The notes under the pieces were generated by a model, which was given only the letters and a program-made list of their open reading frames with translations, was not told where the DNA came from and did no database searches. From NCBI GenBank assembly GCA_027349605.1, contig DAIEMM010000179.1, positions 1 through 5,247 on the forward strand: a stretch of DNA of 5,247 bases. Reading direction: 5' to 3'. This DNA is from Anaeromyxobacteraceae bacterium (GTDB lineage: Bacteria; Myxococcota; Myxococcia; Myxococcales; Anaeromyxobacteraceae). Made by a program: the position numbers and the translations under genes. Below are positions 1-5,247 of this stretch, one piece after another. Within the stretch, counting starts at the first letter, position 1. Every line of letters starts with the position of its first letter.

Positions 1-300
1 ATCCCTTCCGTGTGGCACTGGTCGGATGCCGTGCAGACCACCGGGTTCGAGCCCGTGCAGGTCCCGGACTGGCACGTGTCGGTCTGCGTGCAGGCGCTGC
101 CGTCGCTGCAGGTCGTCCCGTTCGCCTTCGCCGGGTTCGAGCACACCCCGGTCGAAGTGTTGCAGATCCCTTCCGTGTGGCACTGGTCGGATGCCGAACA
201 GACGACCGGGTTCGCGCCATTGCAGACCCCAGCCTGGCAGGTGTCGGTCTGGGTGCAGGCGCTCCCGTCACTACACGTCGTCCCGTTTGCCTTCGGGGTG
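1..300 (-). repeat. 165-bp in-frame tandem repeat inside the cysteine-rich gene
   Basis: Bases 1-130 match 166-295 at about 113 of 130 positions by my hand count, with the first 30 bases (1-30 and 166-195) identical. The period of 165 bp equals 55 codons, so the repeat keeps the reading frame and reproduces eight cysteines per unit. The left copy continues beyond the window. The copy nearer the N-terminus (about 276-431) is diverged and three codons shorter, 52 residues against 55. This suggests recent duplication or homogenisation of the inner units. Confidence 0.88.
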
Positions 301-650
301 ACCGTGCAGGTCGAAGTCCCGTTGCACGCACTCGTGTTGCACTGGTCGCCGGTGCACGTGATTCCGGTCCCGGAGCACGTCCCCGCGCCGTCGCATCGGT
401 CGCTGTGGGTACATGCGACGCCGTCGCTGCATGCATACCCGGCAGCCCGGTAGGTCGGCACCCATTCGCCAGAGGCATCGCAGGTCCATCGGGTCACGCA
501 CGTCAGCGGCGGCATCGGCCCGCAGTTGCCCGAGATCATGGGCACGACCTGGCCCCCGCCGGCCAGCGCAATCCCCGTGCCCAGCACCATTCCCAGCCCG
601 ACGACAACCACGACAGCCGCCCGACGCCGGGCGTGACCTCTCTTCGCCAT
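1..650 (-). CDS. Secreted cysteine-rich tandem-repeat protein, C-terminus beyond window edge
   Basis: Partial gene: 216 codons are visible from an ATG at 650, with no stop before the left edge. The start is supported by GGAAGGGG at 663-656, five bases upstream. The N-terminus is a classical Sec signal peptide: basic MAKRGHARRR, a Val/Leu/Gly-rich core, and a probable cleavage after Ala30 (ALA|GGG). A short segment with C43, C51 and C57 follows. Then come repeats with the spacing C-x5-C-x5-C-x4-C-x7-C-x5-C-x5-C-x6-C: a divergent copy from C74, a full copy C126-C170, and a third from C181 cut by the edge. Each full copy carries TTCSDGSACTQTDTC, NPVVC and SDQCHTEG. Paired cysteines suggest small disulfide-bonded modules outside the cytoplasm. 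Repeats of this style are common in large surface or secreted proteins of Myxococcota. Function is unknown; structural, adhesive or binding roles are guesses. Coding is sure, function is not. Confidence 0.9.
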   Translation of the reverse strand, partial: MAKRGHARRRAAVVVVVGLGMVLGTGIALAGGGQVVPMISGNCGPMPPLTCVTRWTCDASGEWVPTYRAAGYACSDGVACTHSDRCDGAGTCSGTGITCTGDQCNTSACNGTSTCTVTPKANGTTCSDGSACTQTDTCQAGVCNGANPVVCSASDQCHTEGICNTSTGVCSNPAKANGTTCSDGSACTQTDTCQSGTCTGSNPVVCTASDQCHTEG

Positions 651-771
651 TCCGTCCCCTTCCGAAGCGATCCAGGAGAGGCGCTCGCACGACCCCGGCT
701 CGCCGGGTCGAGGGCCTCTGGATACAAGGCGAGTGAGGTCGCCGGATGTGACCGTCAGTCTCTTGCCGACC

Positions 772-800
772 ACACTTCAGGGAGTGTCACGGTAAGTCAA
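772..800 (-). promoter_or_regulatory. Weak promoter/operator candidate upstream of the cysteine-rich gene
   Basis: Read on the minus strand, TTGACT (800-795) matches five of six bases of the sigma-70 -35 box. At a 17-base spacing the -10 position is AAGTGT, which is poor. Overlapping it is the inverted repeat ACACT-N6-AGTGT (787-783 and 776-772), which could be an operator half-site pair. The site is about 120-150 bases from the start codon. Both elements are short enough to arise by chance. Confidence 0.22.
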
Positions 801-1107
801 GCACGATCCCACGACTCGCTGCGCCATCGCGAGGAGACTTGACGGACGCTACATCGAGTCTCGAGGGCCATGATGGCGACCGTCACCCGCTGGCGGCTGA
901 CGCGGCATCCCCAGTGCAGGAGGCGTGAGGCGCCTTGGCCCGGGCCCGTGCGGCCGTCTCCAAAATGTCTCCAAGCCGGAGGCGGATTCCGGTCGACGGG
1001 CGCGGACTCCCGGGAACTCCCCCATCCTCTCGAAACCACCGTCCCGCTTTGCTTTCCTGACGAAAGGCGTGCCCCGTCGGCAGGTTGGCTTGTTGCGCTT
1101 CGGCAGT

Positions 1108-1130
1108 TTCGATTCCCGGGCGCCTCACCA
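1108..1130 (+). other. tRNA 3'-end-like segment without a tRNA body (possible att or tRNA remnant)
   Basis: The segment reads TTCGATT (T-loop, 7 bases), CCCGG (3' half of T-stem, 5), GCGCCTC (3' half of acceptor stem, 7), A (discriminator), CCA. This is exactly the length and order of tRNA positions 54-76. The preceding bases GCAGT do not pair with CCCGG, and no anticodon or D-arm can be fitted at the right distances, so it is not a working tRNA gene. Elements that integrate into tRNA genes leave such 3'-end copies at one border, so an attachment-site scar is possible. Chance similarity in GC-rich DNA is also possible. Confidence 0.3.
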
Positions 1131-1188
1131 CTCCAAATCCCCGTCCACGTCGAAGCGGTCTCGCCCCGGTGGTACTGCCCTGCGTACC

Positions 1189-2301
1189 CTACCTGGCCAG
1201 CGTCCGCAGGACGTCGGCTGGCTTGGGATACGGCAGGTCCGCGATCGCGATCGACGCAGGTCTCTCCTGCGCGAAGATGTCGGCGAGGTCCAGGGTCACG
1301 AAGGTGAGCCGGTGCGCGTAGTCGGCGATCCGCATGGTGTGGTGCGTGAGGTCCTTGATCACCACGAACTGGGTGTAGTCGGACAAGACCTTCTTGCCCT
1401 CCTGGCTCTGGGCGATGCCCACCGGGATGTCGACGGTGTTGAGGATGTGGCCGACCGCCTGGACGGCCTGCTCGGCGTCGGCCGGGGTCGGCACGTGCTG
1501 GCGCTGGAACGCCGCGCGGACGAAGCGGGCTGGCGGCGTGGAGTCGCCGGGGAGCCCGATGGTCCCCCCACCCTGGCCGAGCTCGGTCACCCGCAGCGGG
1601 CCGACCTGGACGCTCGCCGTCCCCATGGTGGTGAGGTTGAGGAAGTTGCGCATGTGGAGGAGGTGCCACTCGTACGGCGGCGCGTTGGTGAGGGTGTGGG
1701 CCAGGTTGTCGTGGATCTGCAGCTCCCCCTTCACGTACTCGACGATCATGCCGTCGCCCTTGCGGTCCACGAAGACGAAGTGCAACCAGGGCGGCGTCGG
1801 GCCGGTCGGAAGGGACGGATCGGTCCAGACCTTGATGCCGGGCAGCGCGGCGCGGAGCTCGGCGACGCTGGCGTGGTTCCCGAGCGCCCAGGTCGCGAAG
1901 TTCAGGATCGAGACGTAGCCTCGGTCCTTCGCGGTCACCTTCTGGTACTCGGTGAATCCGGGCATGAAGTTGGCGCTGAGGCCCAGCCCCGCGGCGTTCT
2001 GGCCGTCGAGCAGGGCCGTTCCCGGGATGAGGGCGGACGCGACGCCGACGACGGCGTACCGGGTCGCGACGGTCGTTGCGGGGAGCCCCATCCCCGGGGG
2101 CGCGTCGAGCACCAGCGGCGATCCCTTCGGGATGCTCACGATCTTCCACTTCATGTCGAACGCCCACTCCATGGTCCGGCCGGCGATGACCGACCCGTCG
2201 GCGGCGACGAGGTCGACCGCCGTGCAGGCCTCAGCGGAACCGCGGACGAGCGCGACCACCCCGACGATTGCGAGAATGGGCTTCCAGACGTGGCAGAGCA
2301 T
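1189..2301 (-). CDS. Exported choloylglycine hydrolase / penicillin V acylase family protein (linear amide C-N hydrolase)
   Basis: A 370-residue N-terminal-nucleophile hydrolase that cleaves linear amide bonds; family members act on conjugated bile salts, penicillin V or acyl-homoserine lactones. The ATG at 2301 has GGAGA (2312-2308) six bases upstream. Residues 1-25 form a signal peptide ending A-E-A, directly before Cys26. Signal peptidase cleavage would therefore expose the catalytic Cys as the mature N-terminus and place the enzyme in the periplasm or outside. Family residues are visible: Cys26; Arg42 in GRTMEW, 16 residues on as in known enzymes; Asn111 in GLGLSANF; Asn206 in TNAPPYEW; Arg259 in the stretch starting LPGDST and ending ARFVRA. 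Glu45 sits where many members have Asp. C-terminal segments DIPVGIA and DYTQFVVIKDLT are also typical. The stop is TAG at 1191-1189. The gene is divergent from the Ig-domain lipoprotein. Substrate cannot be told from sequence; quorum-signal or peptide-amide hydrolysis is more plausible than bile salts for a non-gut organism. Confidence 0.93.
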   Translation of the reverse strand: MLCHVWKPILAIVGVVALVRGSAEACTAVDLVAADGSVIAGRTMEWAFDMKWKIVSIPKGSPLVLDAPPGMGLPATTVATRYAVVGVASALIPGTALLDGQNAAGLGLSANFMPGFTEYQKVTAKDRGYVSILNFATWALGNHASVAELRAALPGIKVWTDPSLPTGPTPPWLHFVFVDRKGDGMIVEYVKGELQIHDNLAHTLTNAPPYEWHLLHMRNFLNLTTMGTASVQVGPLRVTELGQGGGTIGLPGDSTPPARFVRAAFQRQHVPTPADAEQAVQAVGHILNTVDIPVGIAQSQEGKKVLSDYTQFVVIKDLTHHTMRIADYAHRLTFVTLDLADIFAQERPASIAIADLPYPKPADVLRTLAR

Positions 2302-2469
2302 GCGGGATCTCCGGGTGCGTGGGTCGAGCCTCCAGTTCACCGCGTGCGGATGCCCCGGCGACCATCCCTGTAGGGGCCCGACCCGGATGGTGTCGTGGCG
2401 TACCACGCCTGGGCGGAATTTTTTGCTCCGTCGGCCCTGGCCGTAGAGTGGGGGCTGCGGAGAATCGTG
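2302..2469. promoter_or_regulatory. Divergent intergenic region with candidate operators
   Basis: This 168-bp region must carry the promoters of both the hydrolase (minus) and the Ig-domain lipoprotein (plus). It contains two small inverted repeats: CCCT-GT-AGGG at 2366-2375 and CGTGG-CGTA-CCACG at 2394-2407. An unusual run of six T at 2419-2424 follows. On the plus strand, TAGAGT (2444-2449) is a possible -10 box with a poor T-rich -35 (2421-2428). Transcription would then begin only a few bases before the GGAGA ribosome-binding site at 2459-2463. The inverted repeats may bind a regulator shared by the two genes, but this is inference only. Confidence 0.35.
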
Positions 2470-3105
2470 ATGCCCCGTCGTCTCATTGCAGCCGCCGTGT
2501 CGGCGACCGGCCTCGCGCTCGCCTCCTGCGGCGGGAACCTGGCCCCCACCGTTCCCCCGGCGAATCTCACCTACTCCGAGAACCCGGCCACCTACCCGGT
2601 CGGGCTCCCCATCGCCCCGAACACGCCGTCGGCCGATGGGGACGCCCCGGAGTTCTATGCGGTGCTGCCCGCGCTTCCTCCGGATCTTGCCCTCGACACC
2701 CGGACCGGCGTCATCACCGGTACGCCCAGGGCTGCCGCGGCGCGCGCCAGCTACACCGTGGTCGCCACCAATGCCGGGGGCAGCACGGCGACGGCCGTGA
2801 GCATCGGCACGGACCCACGGCAGGTGACCGTGACCGTCCTGCAGCCCGGAGGTCCCGTGCCGGGAGCCACGGTGGTCGAGTCGTCCGGCATCGACGAGGG
2901 CACGTCGCCCCCCTCCCCCGTGGGCGTGATCGAGACGCGCAGCACCGACGTCGCGGGAACGGCGACCTTCACGGTGCCGTCCTCCACCCCGACGGGCAAG
3001 GTGTGCTTCTCGTCCCCTCCTGTCTCCGGGATCTCCTTCAGGTTCGCGAGCAGTTGCATGTCGCTCCACGCCCTCGAGCCCACGGTGCTGCTGGCCCGTT
3101 TCTGA
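2470..3105 (+). CDS. Lipoprotein with putative Ig (He_PIG-like) domain
   Basis: A 211-residue predicted lipoprotein. The ATG at 2470 is chosen because GGAGA (2459-2463) lies six bases upstream and because the N-terminus then forms a lipoprotein signal, with lipobox LASC and lipidated Cys20. An in-frame ATG at 2395 would bury this signal. Residues about 32-113 match the putative Ig fold of the He_PIG type: YPVGLPIAPN, ALPPDLALDTRTGVITGTP, then YTVVATNAGGS. Residues about 117-211 form a second beta-rich region (QVTVTVLQPG, PVPGATVV, TDVAGTATFTVP) resembling carboxypeptidase-regulatory or bacterial Ig-like folds, with one Cys in KVCFS and one in SSCMS that could pair. It is probably anchored in the outer membrane and displays or binds something at the envelope. 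No catalytic motif is visible and the specific function is unknown. It is transcribed divergently from the hydrolase and is separated from the next gene by a possible hairpin and a new promoter. Confidence 0.87.
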   Translation: MPRRLIAAAVSATGLALASCGGNLAPTVPPANLTYSENPATYPVGLPIAPNTPSADGDAPEFYAVLPALPPDLALDTRTGVITGTPRAAAARASYTVVATNAGGSTATAVSIGTDPRQVTVTVLQPGGPVPGATVVESSGIDEGTSPPSPVGVIETRSTDVAGTATFTVPSSTPTGKVCFSSPPVSGISFRFASSCMSLHALEPTVLLARF

Positions 3106-3114
3106 TCGCGCCCA

Positions 3115-3135
3115 GGCCGGCCATGCACCCCGGCC
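3115..3135 (+). terminator. Possible GC hairpin after the Ig-domain lipoprotein
   Basis: GGCCGG (3115-3120) and CCGGCC (3130-3135) form a six-pair GC stem with a nine-base loop, starting ten bases after the TGA at 3103-3105. No T-run follows, so it is not a canonical intrinsic terminator. It could slow polymerase or protect the 3' end. Confidence 0.3.
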
Positions 3136-3139
3136 GACC

Positions 3140-3167
3140 TTGAATCCGGCGGCCATCGGGCTAGACT
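3140..3167 (+). promoter_or_regulatory. Probable sigma-70-type promoter for the TPR lipoprotein-serC unit
   Basis: TTGAAT (3140-3145) and TAGACT (3162-3167) are separated by 16 bases; each matches four of six consensus positions. Transcription would start near 3174, giving a leader of about 45 bases before the TTG start at 3220. This also argues against translation from the GTG at 3175. Confidence 0.42.
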
Positions 3168-3219
3168 GCGCCGCGTGCTCCCGGCCAGTACCGCCCGGAA
3201 CCCAGGAGGAAACACCGCC

Positions 3220-3900
3220 TTGAACCGCACTCTCGTCGCCCTCGCCGCCGCCCTCGCCATCCTCGGATGCAAGAAGAACGAGCCGGTGACCGCCGCTCCC
3301 ATCGCCCCTCCCGCGGGCGGGGTCCCCACCATGCCGCCTCCGGCCGGCATGCCTCCCGGAGCGATGCCTCCGCCCTCCATGCCGCCCGGAGGGGGGATGC
3401 CCCCTGGCGGGATGGTCGGCGCTCCCAACGTGCCGGGAGGCGGCGCCGGCGTGGAGCAGCGGATCGCCATCGCCAAGCAGCTCGTCGCGCAGAATCCGAA
3501 GGACGTCCAGGCCTGGATCTCGCTGGGCAACGACTACTTCGACAGCCGCCAGCTCCAGGCCGCCGTCGACGCCTACGCCAAGGCCCTGGAGCTCGATCCG
3601 AAGAACCCCGACGTCCTCACCTACCAGGGCGTCATGTACCGGGACCTCGGGCAGTACGACAAGGCACTCGCCAACTTCCTCAAGGCGAACCAGATCGCGC
3701 CCATGCACATGCAGAGCCTCATGAACGCCGGGGTCGTCTACGCCTACGACCTGAAGGACCCGAAGCGCGCCGAGGAAGCCTGGCTCAAGGTCATCGCCAA
3801 CGACAAGACCGGCCGCTACGCCGGCCAGGCCGGGGCGGCCATCGCCGAGATGCGGCAGCGCGGCTCCCCCCCCGGCGTGCCGGCCCAGCCCCCCCGCTGA
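3220..3900 (+). CDS. TPR-repeat lipoprotein with Met-Pro-Gly-rich linker
   Basis: A 226-residue predicted lipoprotein read from a TTG start at 3220. The strong ribosome-binding site AGGAGG (3204-3209) lies ten bases upstream, and the resulting N-terminus MNRTLVALAAALAILGC is a clean lipoprotein signal with Cys17 followed by KKNE. A GTG at 3175 in frame has no ribosome-binding site and spoils the signal. Residues about 35-75 are a flexible linker with MPPG or MPPP units; Met recurs at 38, 44, 49, 54, 60 and 65. Residues about 79-197 hold three tetratricopeptide repeats. The clearest is 95-128 (WISLGNDYF, then AYAKALELDPKN), followed by 129-162 (VMYRDLGQYDKAL) and a divergent 163-197. A short Pro-rich tail ends the protein. 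TPRs mediate protein-protein contacts, so a scaffold or assembly role at the envelope is likely; the partner is unknown. The gene ends 45 bp before serC, so the two are probably co-transcribed. Confidence 0.88.
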   Translation: MNRTLVALAAALAILGCKKNEPVTAAPIAPPAGGVPTMPPPAGMPPGAMPPPSMPPGGGMPPGGMVGAPNVPGGGAGVEQRIAIAKQLVAQNPKDVQAWISLGNDYFDSRQLQAAVDAYAKALELDPKNPDVLTYQGVMYRDLGQYDKALANFLKANQIAPMHMQSLMNAGVVYAYDLKDPKRAEEAWLKVIANDKTGRYAGQAGAAIAEMRQRGSPPGVPAQPPR

Positions 3901-3945
3901 GTCCCCGCCTTCCCGTTCCCCCTCACCGACGCCCGGAGGCACGCC

Positions 3946-5070
3946 ATGGCCCGCAAGATGAACTTCAACGCCGGTCCCGCAGCCCTGCCGCTCCCCGCAC
4001 TCGAGCGGGCCCGCGAGGAGCTCCTCGACCTGGCCGGCAGCGGCATGTCGGTCATGGAGCACAGCCACCGCGGCAAGGAGTACGAGGCGGTTCACGATGA
4101 GGCGCTGTCCCTGCTCCGCGAACTGCTCGCGGTCCCGGGGACCCACGAGATCCTCTTCCTCCAGGGCGGGGCCTCCACCCTCTTCGCCCAGATCCCGCTG
4201 AACCTCATGGAGAAGGGCAAGGCGGCCCAGTACCTGGTGACGGGCGCGTGGGGCGAGAAGGCCGTCGGCGAGGCCAAGGTGGTCTCGGCCATGCTCGGCG
4301 CCTCCGTCGCCACCCAGACCACCGGAACCGGGGATGGCAAGGAGAAGAGCTACGTCCGGGTCCCGGCGCCGGCCGAGGTGAAGTTCGATCCGGCCGCCTC
4401 CTACCTGCACCTCACCTCCAACGAGACCATCCACGGCGCGGAGTTCAACGTGGAGGCCTCGCGCGCCTTCCCGGACACCGGCGCCGTGCCCCTCGTCGGG
4501 GACATGTCGAGCGACTTCCTCTGGCGGCCATTCGACGTGTCGCGCTTCGGCATCGTCTACGCGGGCGCGCAGAAGAACATCGGGCCCTCGGGCATCGTCG
4601 TGGCCATCGTCTCGAAGGAGCTGGTCGAGAAGGGGCGGAAGGACATCCCCAAGATCTTCCAGTTCCGGACCCATGCCGAGAACAAGTCGCTCTACAACAC
4701 GCCGCCCACGTTCGGCGTGTACATGGTCCGGAACGTGCTCGCCTGGCTGAAGGGGCTCGGTGGCCTCCCGGCCATGGAGGCCCTGAACCGCAAGAAGGCA
4801 GCCCGCCTCTACGGGGCGATCGACGCGAACCCAGCCTTCTACCGCTCGCCCGTCGAGCGGGAGAGCCGGTCGGTGATGAACGTGGTGTTCCGGCTCCCCT
4901 CCGAACCGCTCGAGGAGCAGTTCGTCGCGGAGGCGAAGAAGCGCGGCATGGTCGGCCTGAAGGGGCACCGCTCCGTGGGCGGCATCCGGGTCTCCACCTA
5001 CAACGCCGTGCCGTTCGAGTGGGTGGACGCGCTCGCCGGGTTCATGGAGGAGTTCTCGCGCGGGAAGTGA
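3946..5070 (+). CDS. serC: Phosphoserine aminotransferase
   Basis: SerC (EC 2.6.1.52) is a cytoplasmic PLP enzyme. It converts 3-phosphohydroxypyruvate and glutamate to O-phosphoserine and 2-oxoglutarate in serine synthesis, and takes part in pyridoxal phosphate synthesis where that route exists. The ATG at 3946 has GGAGG (3935-3939) six bases upstream. The 374-residue product is slightly longer than the E. coli enzyme (362). Family landmarks: FNAGPAALP at 7-15; His41-Arg42 in MEHSHRGKE (phosphate binding); QGGAS at 73-77; Trp102 in GAWGEKA, stacking on PLP; Thr157 in HLTSNETIHG; Asp186 in GDMSSDF; Lys210 in AGAQKNIGPSG, the Schiff-base lysine; ENKSLYNTPPTFGVY; and the C-terminal GHRSVGGIRVSTYNA with His341, Arg342 and Arg348. 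All key residues are present, so it should be active. No serA or aroA is seen in the 177 bp that follow. The only gene in the same apparent transcript is the TPR lipoprotein. Confidence 0.97.
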   Translation: MARKMNFNAGPAALPLPALERAREELLDLAGSGMSVMEHSHRGKEYEAVHDEALSLLRELLAVPGTHEILFLQGGASTLFAQIPLNLMEKGKAAQYLVTGAWGEKAVGEAKVVSAMLGASVATQTTGTGDGKEKSYVRVPAPAEVKFDPAASYLHLTSNETIHGAEFNVEASRAFPDTGAVPLVGDMSSDFLWRPFDVSRFGIVYAGAQKNIGPSGIVVAIVSKELVEKGRKDIPKIFQFRTHAENKSLYNTPPTFGVYMVRNVLAWLKGLGGLPAMEALNRKKAARLYGAIDANPAFYRSPVERESRSVMNVVFRLPSEPLEEQFVAEAKKRGMVGLKGHRSVGGIRVSTYNAVPFEWVDALAGFMEEFSRGK

Positions 5071-5247
5071 CGGCGCACGGGCGGTCGCAGGCTGGAGGAT
5101 CGCCTTCGATCGCCCCTCACCCCCGAGCGAGGCGACGCAGCCTGCTTCCCTCGCGGGGCCGGCGTGCGCCGCCCGCGTCGCCTTCGGCCCCCGAGGAGTC
5201 CAGCCGGCGGGGGTCGCGCCGCGACGAGCTGCCCGCAGGGCACGTCG
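5071..5247. other. Region downstream of serC: small hairpin, short repeats, possible tail of a convergent gene
   Basis: GATCG-CCTT-CGATC (5098-5111) forms a five-pair hairpin 27 bases after the serC stop; it has no T-run, so it is only a weak terminator candidate. A nine-base inverted repeat, AGGCGACGC (5130-5138) and GCGTCGCCT (5175-5183), lies beyond it. TCGCCTTCG (5100 and 5178) and CCCCCGAG (5120 and 5188) each occur twice directly. One minus-strand frame is open from the right edge to a TGA at 5119-5117, giving 42 visible codons. About 36 of these end in G or C, and the product is rich in Ser, Arg and Gly. This could be the C-terminus of a gene convergent with serC, but I recognise nothing in it. 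Confidence 0.3.

Larger units (their letters stand above)
651..1188. other. Gene-poor intergenic stretch between two minus-strand genes
   Basis: No reading frame here looks like protein. The frames that cross it run into the antisense of the hydrolase gene and have Arg/Pro/Ser-rich, low-complexity translations. It must contain the 3' untranslated end of the hydrolase transcript and the promoter of the cysteine-rich gene. Visible pieces are a TTGACT hexamer with an adjacent inverted repeat (772-800), a short inverted repeat TCGAG-T-CTCGA at 854-864, and a tRNA-3'-end-like segment at 1108-1130. I find no hairpin followed by a T-run after the hydrolase stop. Confidence 0.6.

Noticed and set aside
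1..300. CRISPR-like or satellite repeat
   Set aside because: Period is 165 bp, both parts of the unit are similar between copies, and the reading frame is kept. It is a protein-coding repeat, not repeat-spacer structure.
12..842. Plus-strand and other minus-strand frames over the repeat region
   Set aside because: They are shadows of the cysteine-rich gene, whose minus-strand frame shows a signal peptide, a ribosome-binding site and regular Cys spacing. The Trp/His/Val-rich repeats on the plus strand are the reverse of the Cys repeats.
834..862. Hairpin GAGACT ... AGTCTC as a terminator
   Set aside because: Six pairs with a 17-base loop and no T-run on either strand, and more than 300 bases from the hydrolase stop. 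Chance pairing is likely.
870..1307. Plus-strand frame of 145 codons with a GAGGG before its ATG
   Set aside because: The translation is Arg/Pro-rich with no motif and runs into the antisense of the hydrolase 3' end. No support beyond being open.
925..2373. Plus-strand frame of about 480 codons antisense to the hydrolase
   Set aside because: The opposite strand encodes a protein with conserved catalytic residues in order. The plus-strand translation is rich in Arg, Asp, Gly and Val with no recognisable domain.
2394..2424. Intrinsic terminator made of the 2394-2407 inverted repeat and the T-run at 2419-2424
   Set aside because: Eleven bases separate the stem from the T-run, and no plus-strand gene lies upstream to be terminated. 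An operator or promoter role is more sensible.
2395..2469. Longer N-terminus for the Ig-domain lipoprotein from an ATG at 2395
   Set aside because: It would add 25 residues before a clear lipoprotein signal and would cover the probable promoter and the GGAGA site used by the ATG at 2470.
1189..4968. A single minus-strand frame open for about 1259 codons, from within serC through to the end of the hydrolase
   Set aside because: Only the last 370 codons (the hydrolase) look like protein. The rest is antisense to serC, the TPR gene and the Ig-domain lipoprotein, with a His/Gly/Arg/Val-rich translation typical of antisense frames in GC-rich genes. The hydrolase has its own ribosome-binding site and signal peptide at 2301.

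Overview
The window is a GC-rich chromosomal segment, most likely from a Myxococcota (deltaproteobacterial-type) organism. Three things point there: strong G/C preference at third codon positions, a high density of exported proteins and lipoproteins, and a secreted protein built from 8-cysteine tandem repeats of a kind common in that phylum. The assignment rests on style and gene content, not on a phylogenetic marker.

Left part (1-1188). A minus-strand gene runs off the left edge. It encodes a secreted, cysteine-rich protein with a signal peptide and about 55-residue repeats. The repeat DNA is a 165-bp tandem repeat, so plus-strand frames here are shadows. Upstream of it lies a gene-poor stretch of about 540 bp (651-1188). 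That stretch holds a weak promoter/operator candidate and, at 1108-1130, a sequence with the exact layout of a tRNA 3' end (T-loop to CCA) but no tRNA body.

Middle part (1189-3105). A complete minus-strand gene encodes an exported choloylglycine hydrolase / penicillin V acylase-type Ntn hydrolase. Its signal peptide ends directly before the catalytic Cys. A 168-bp divergent intergenic region separates it from a plus-strand lipoprotein with one putative Ig (He_PIG-like) domain and a second beta-rich region.

Right part (3106-5247). A probable promoter precedes a TPR lipoprotein with a Met-Pro-Gly-rich linker. It is followed 45 bp later by serC (phosphoserine aminotransferase), and the two are probably co-transcribed. 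After serC there are 177 bp with a small hairpin, other short repeats, and possibly the C-terminal tail of a convergent gene. No serA is visible.

Taken together, this is one housekeeping biosynthetic gene beside four cell-envelope or secreted proteins. I see no CRISPR array, transposase, toxin-antitoxin pair or defence cassette, and nothing that makes a convincing undescribed system. The most unusual items are the near-identical Cys-rich repeats and the orphan tRNA-3'-end-like sequence.
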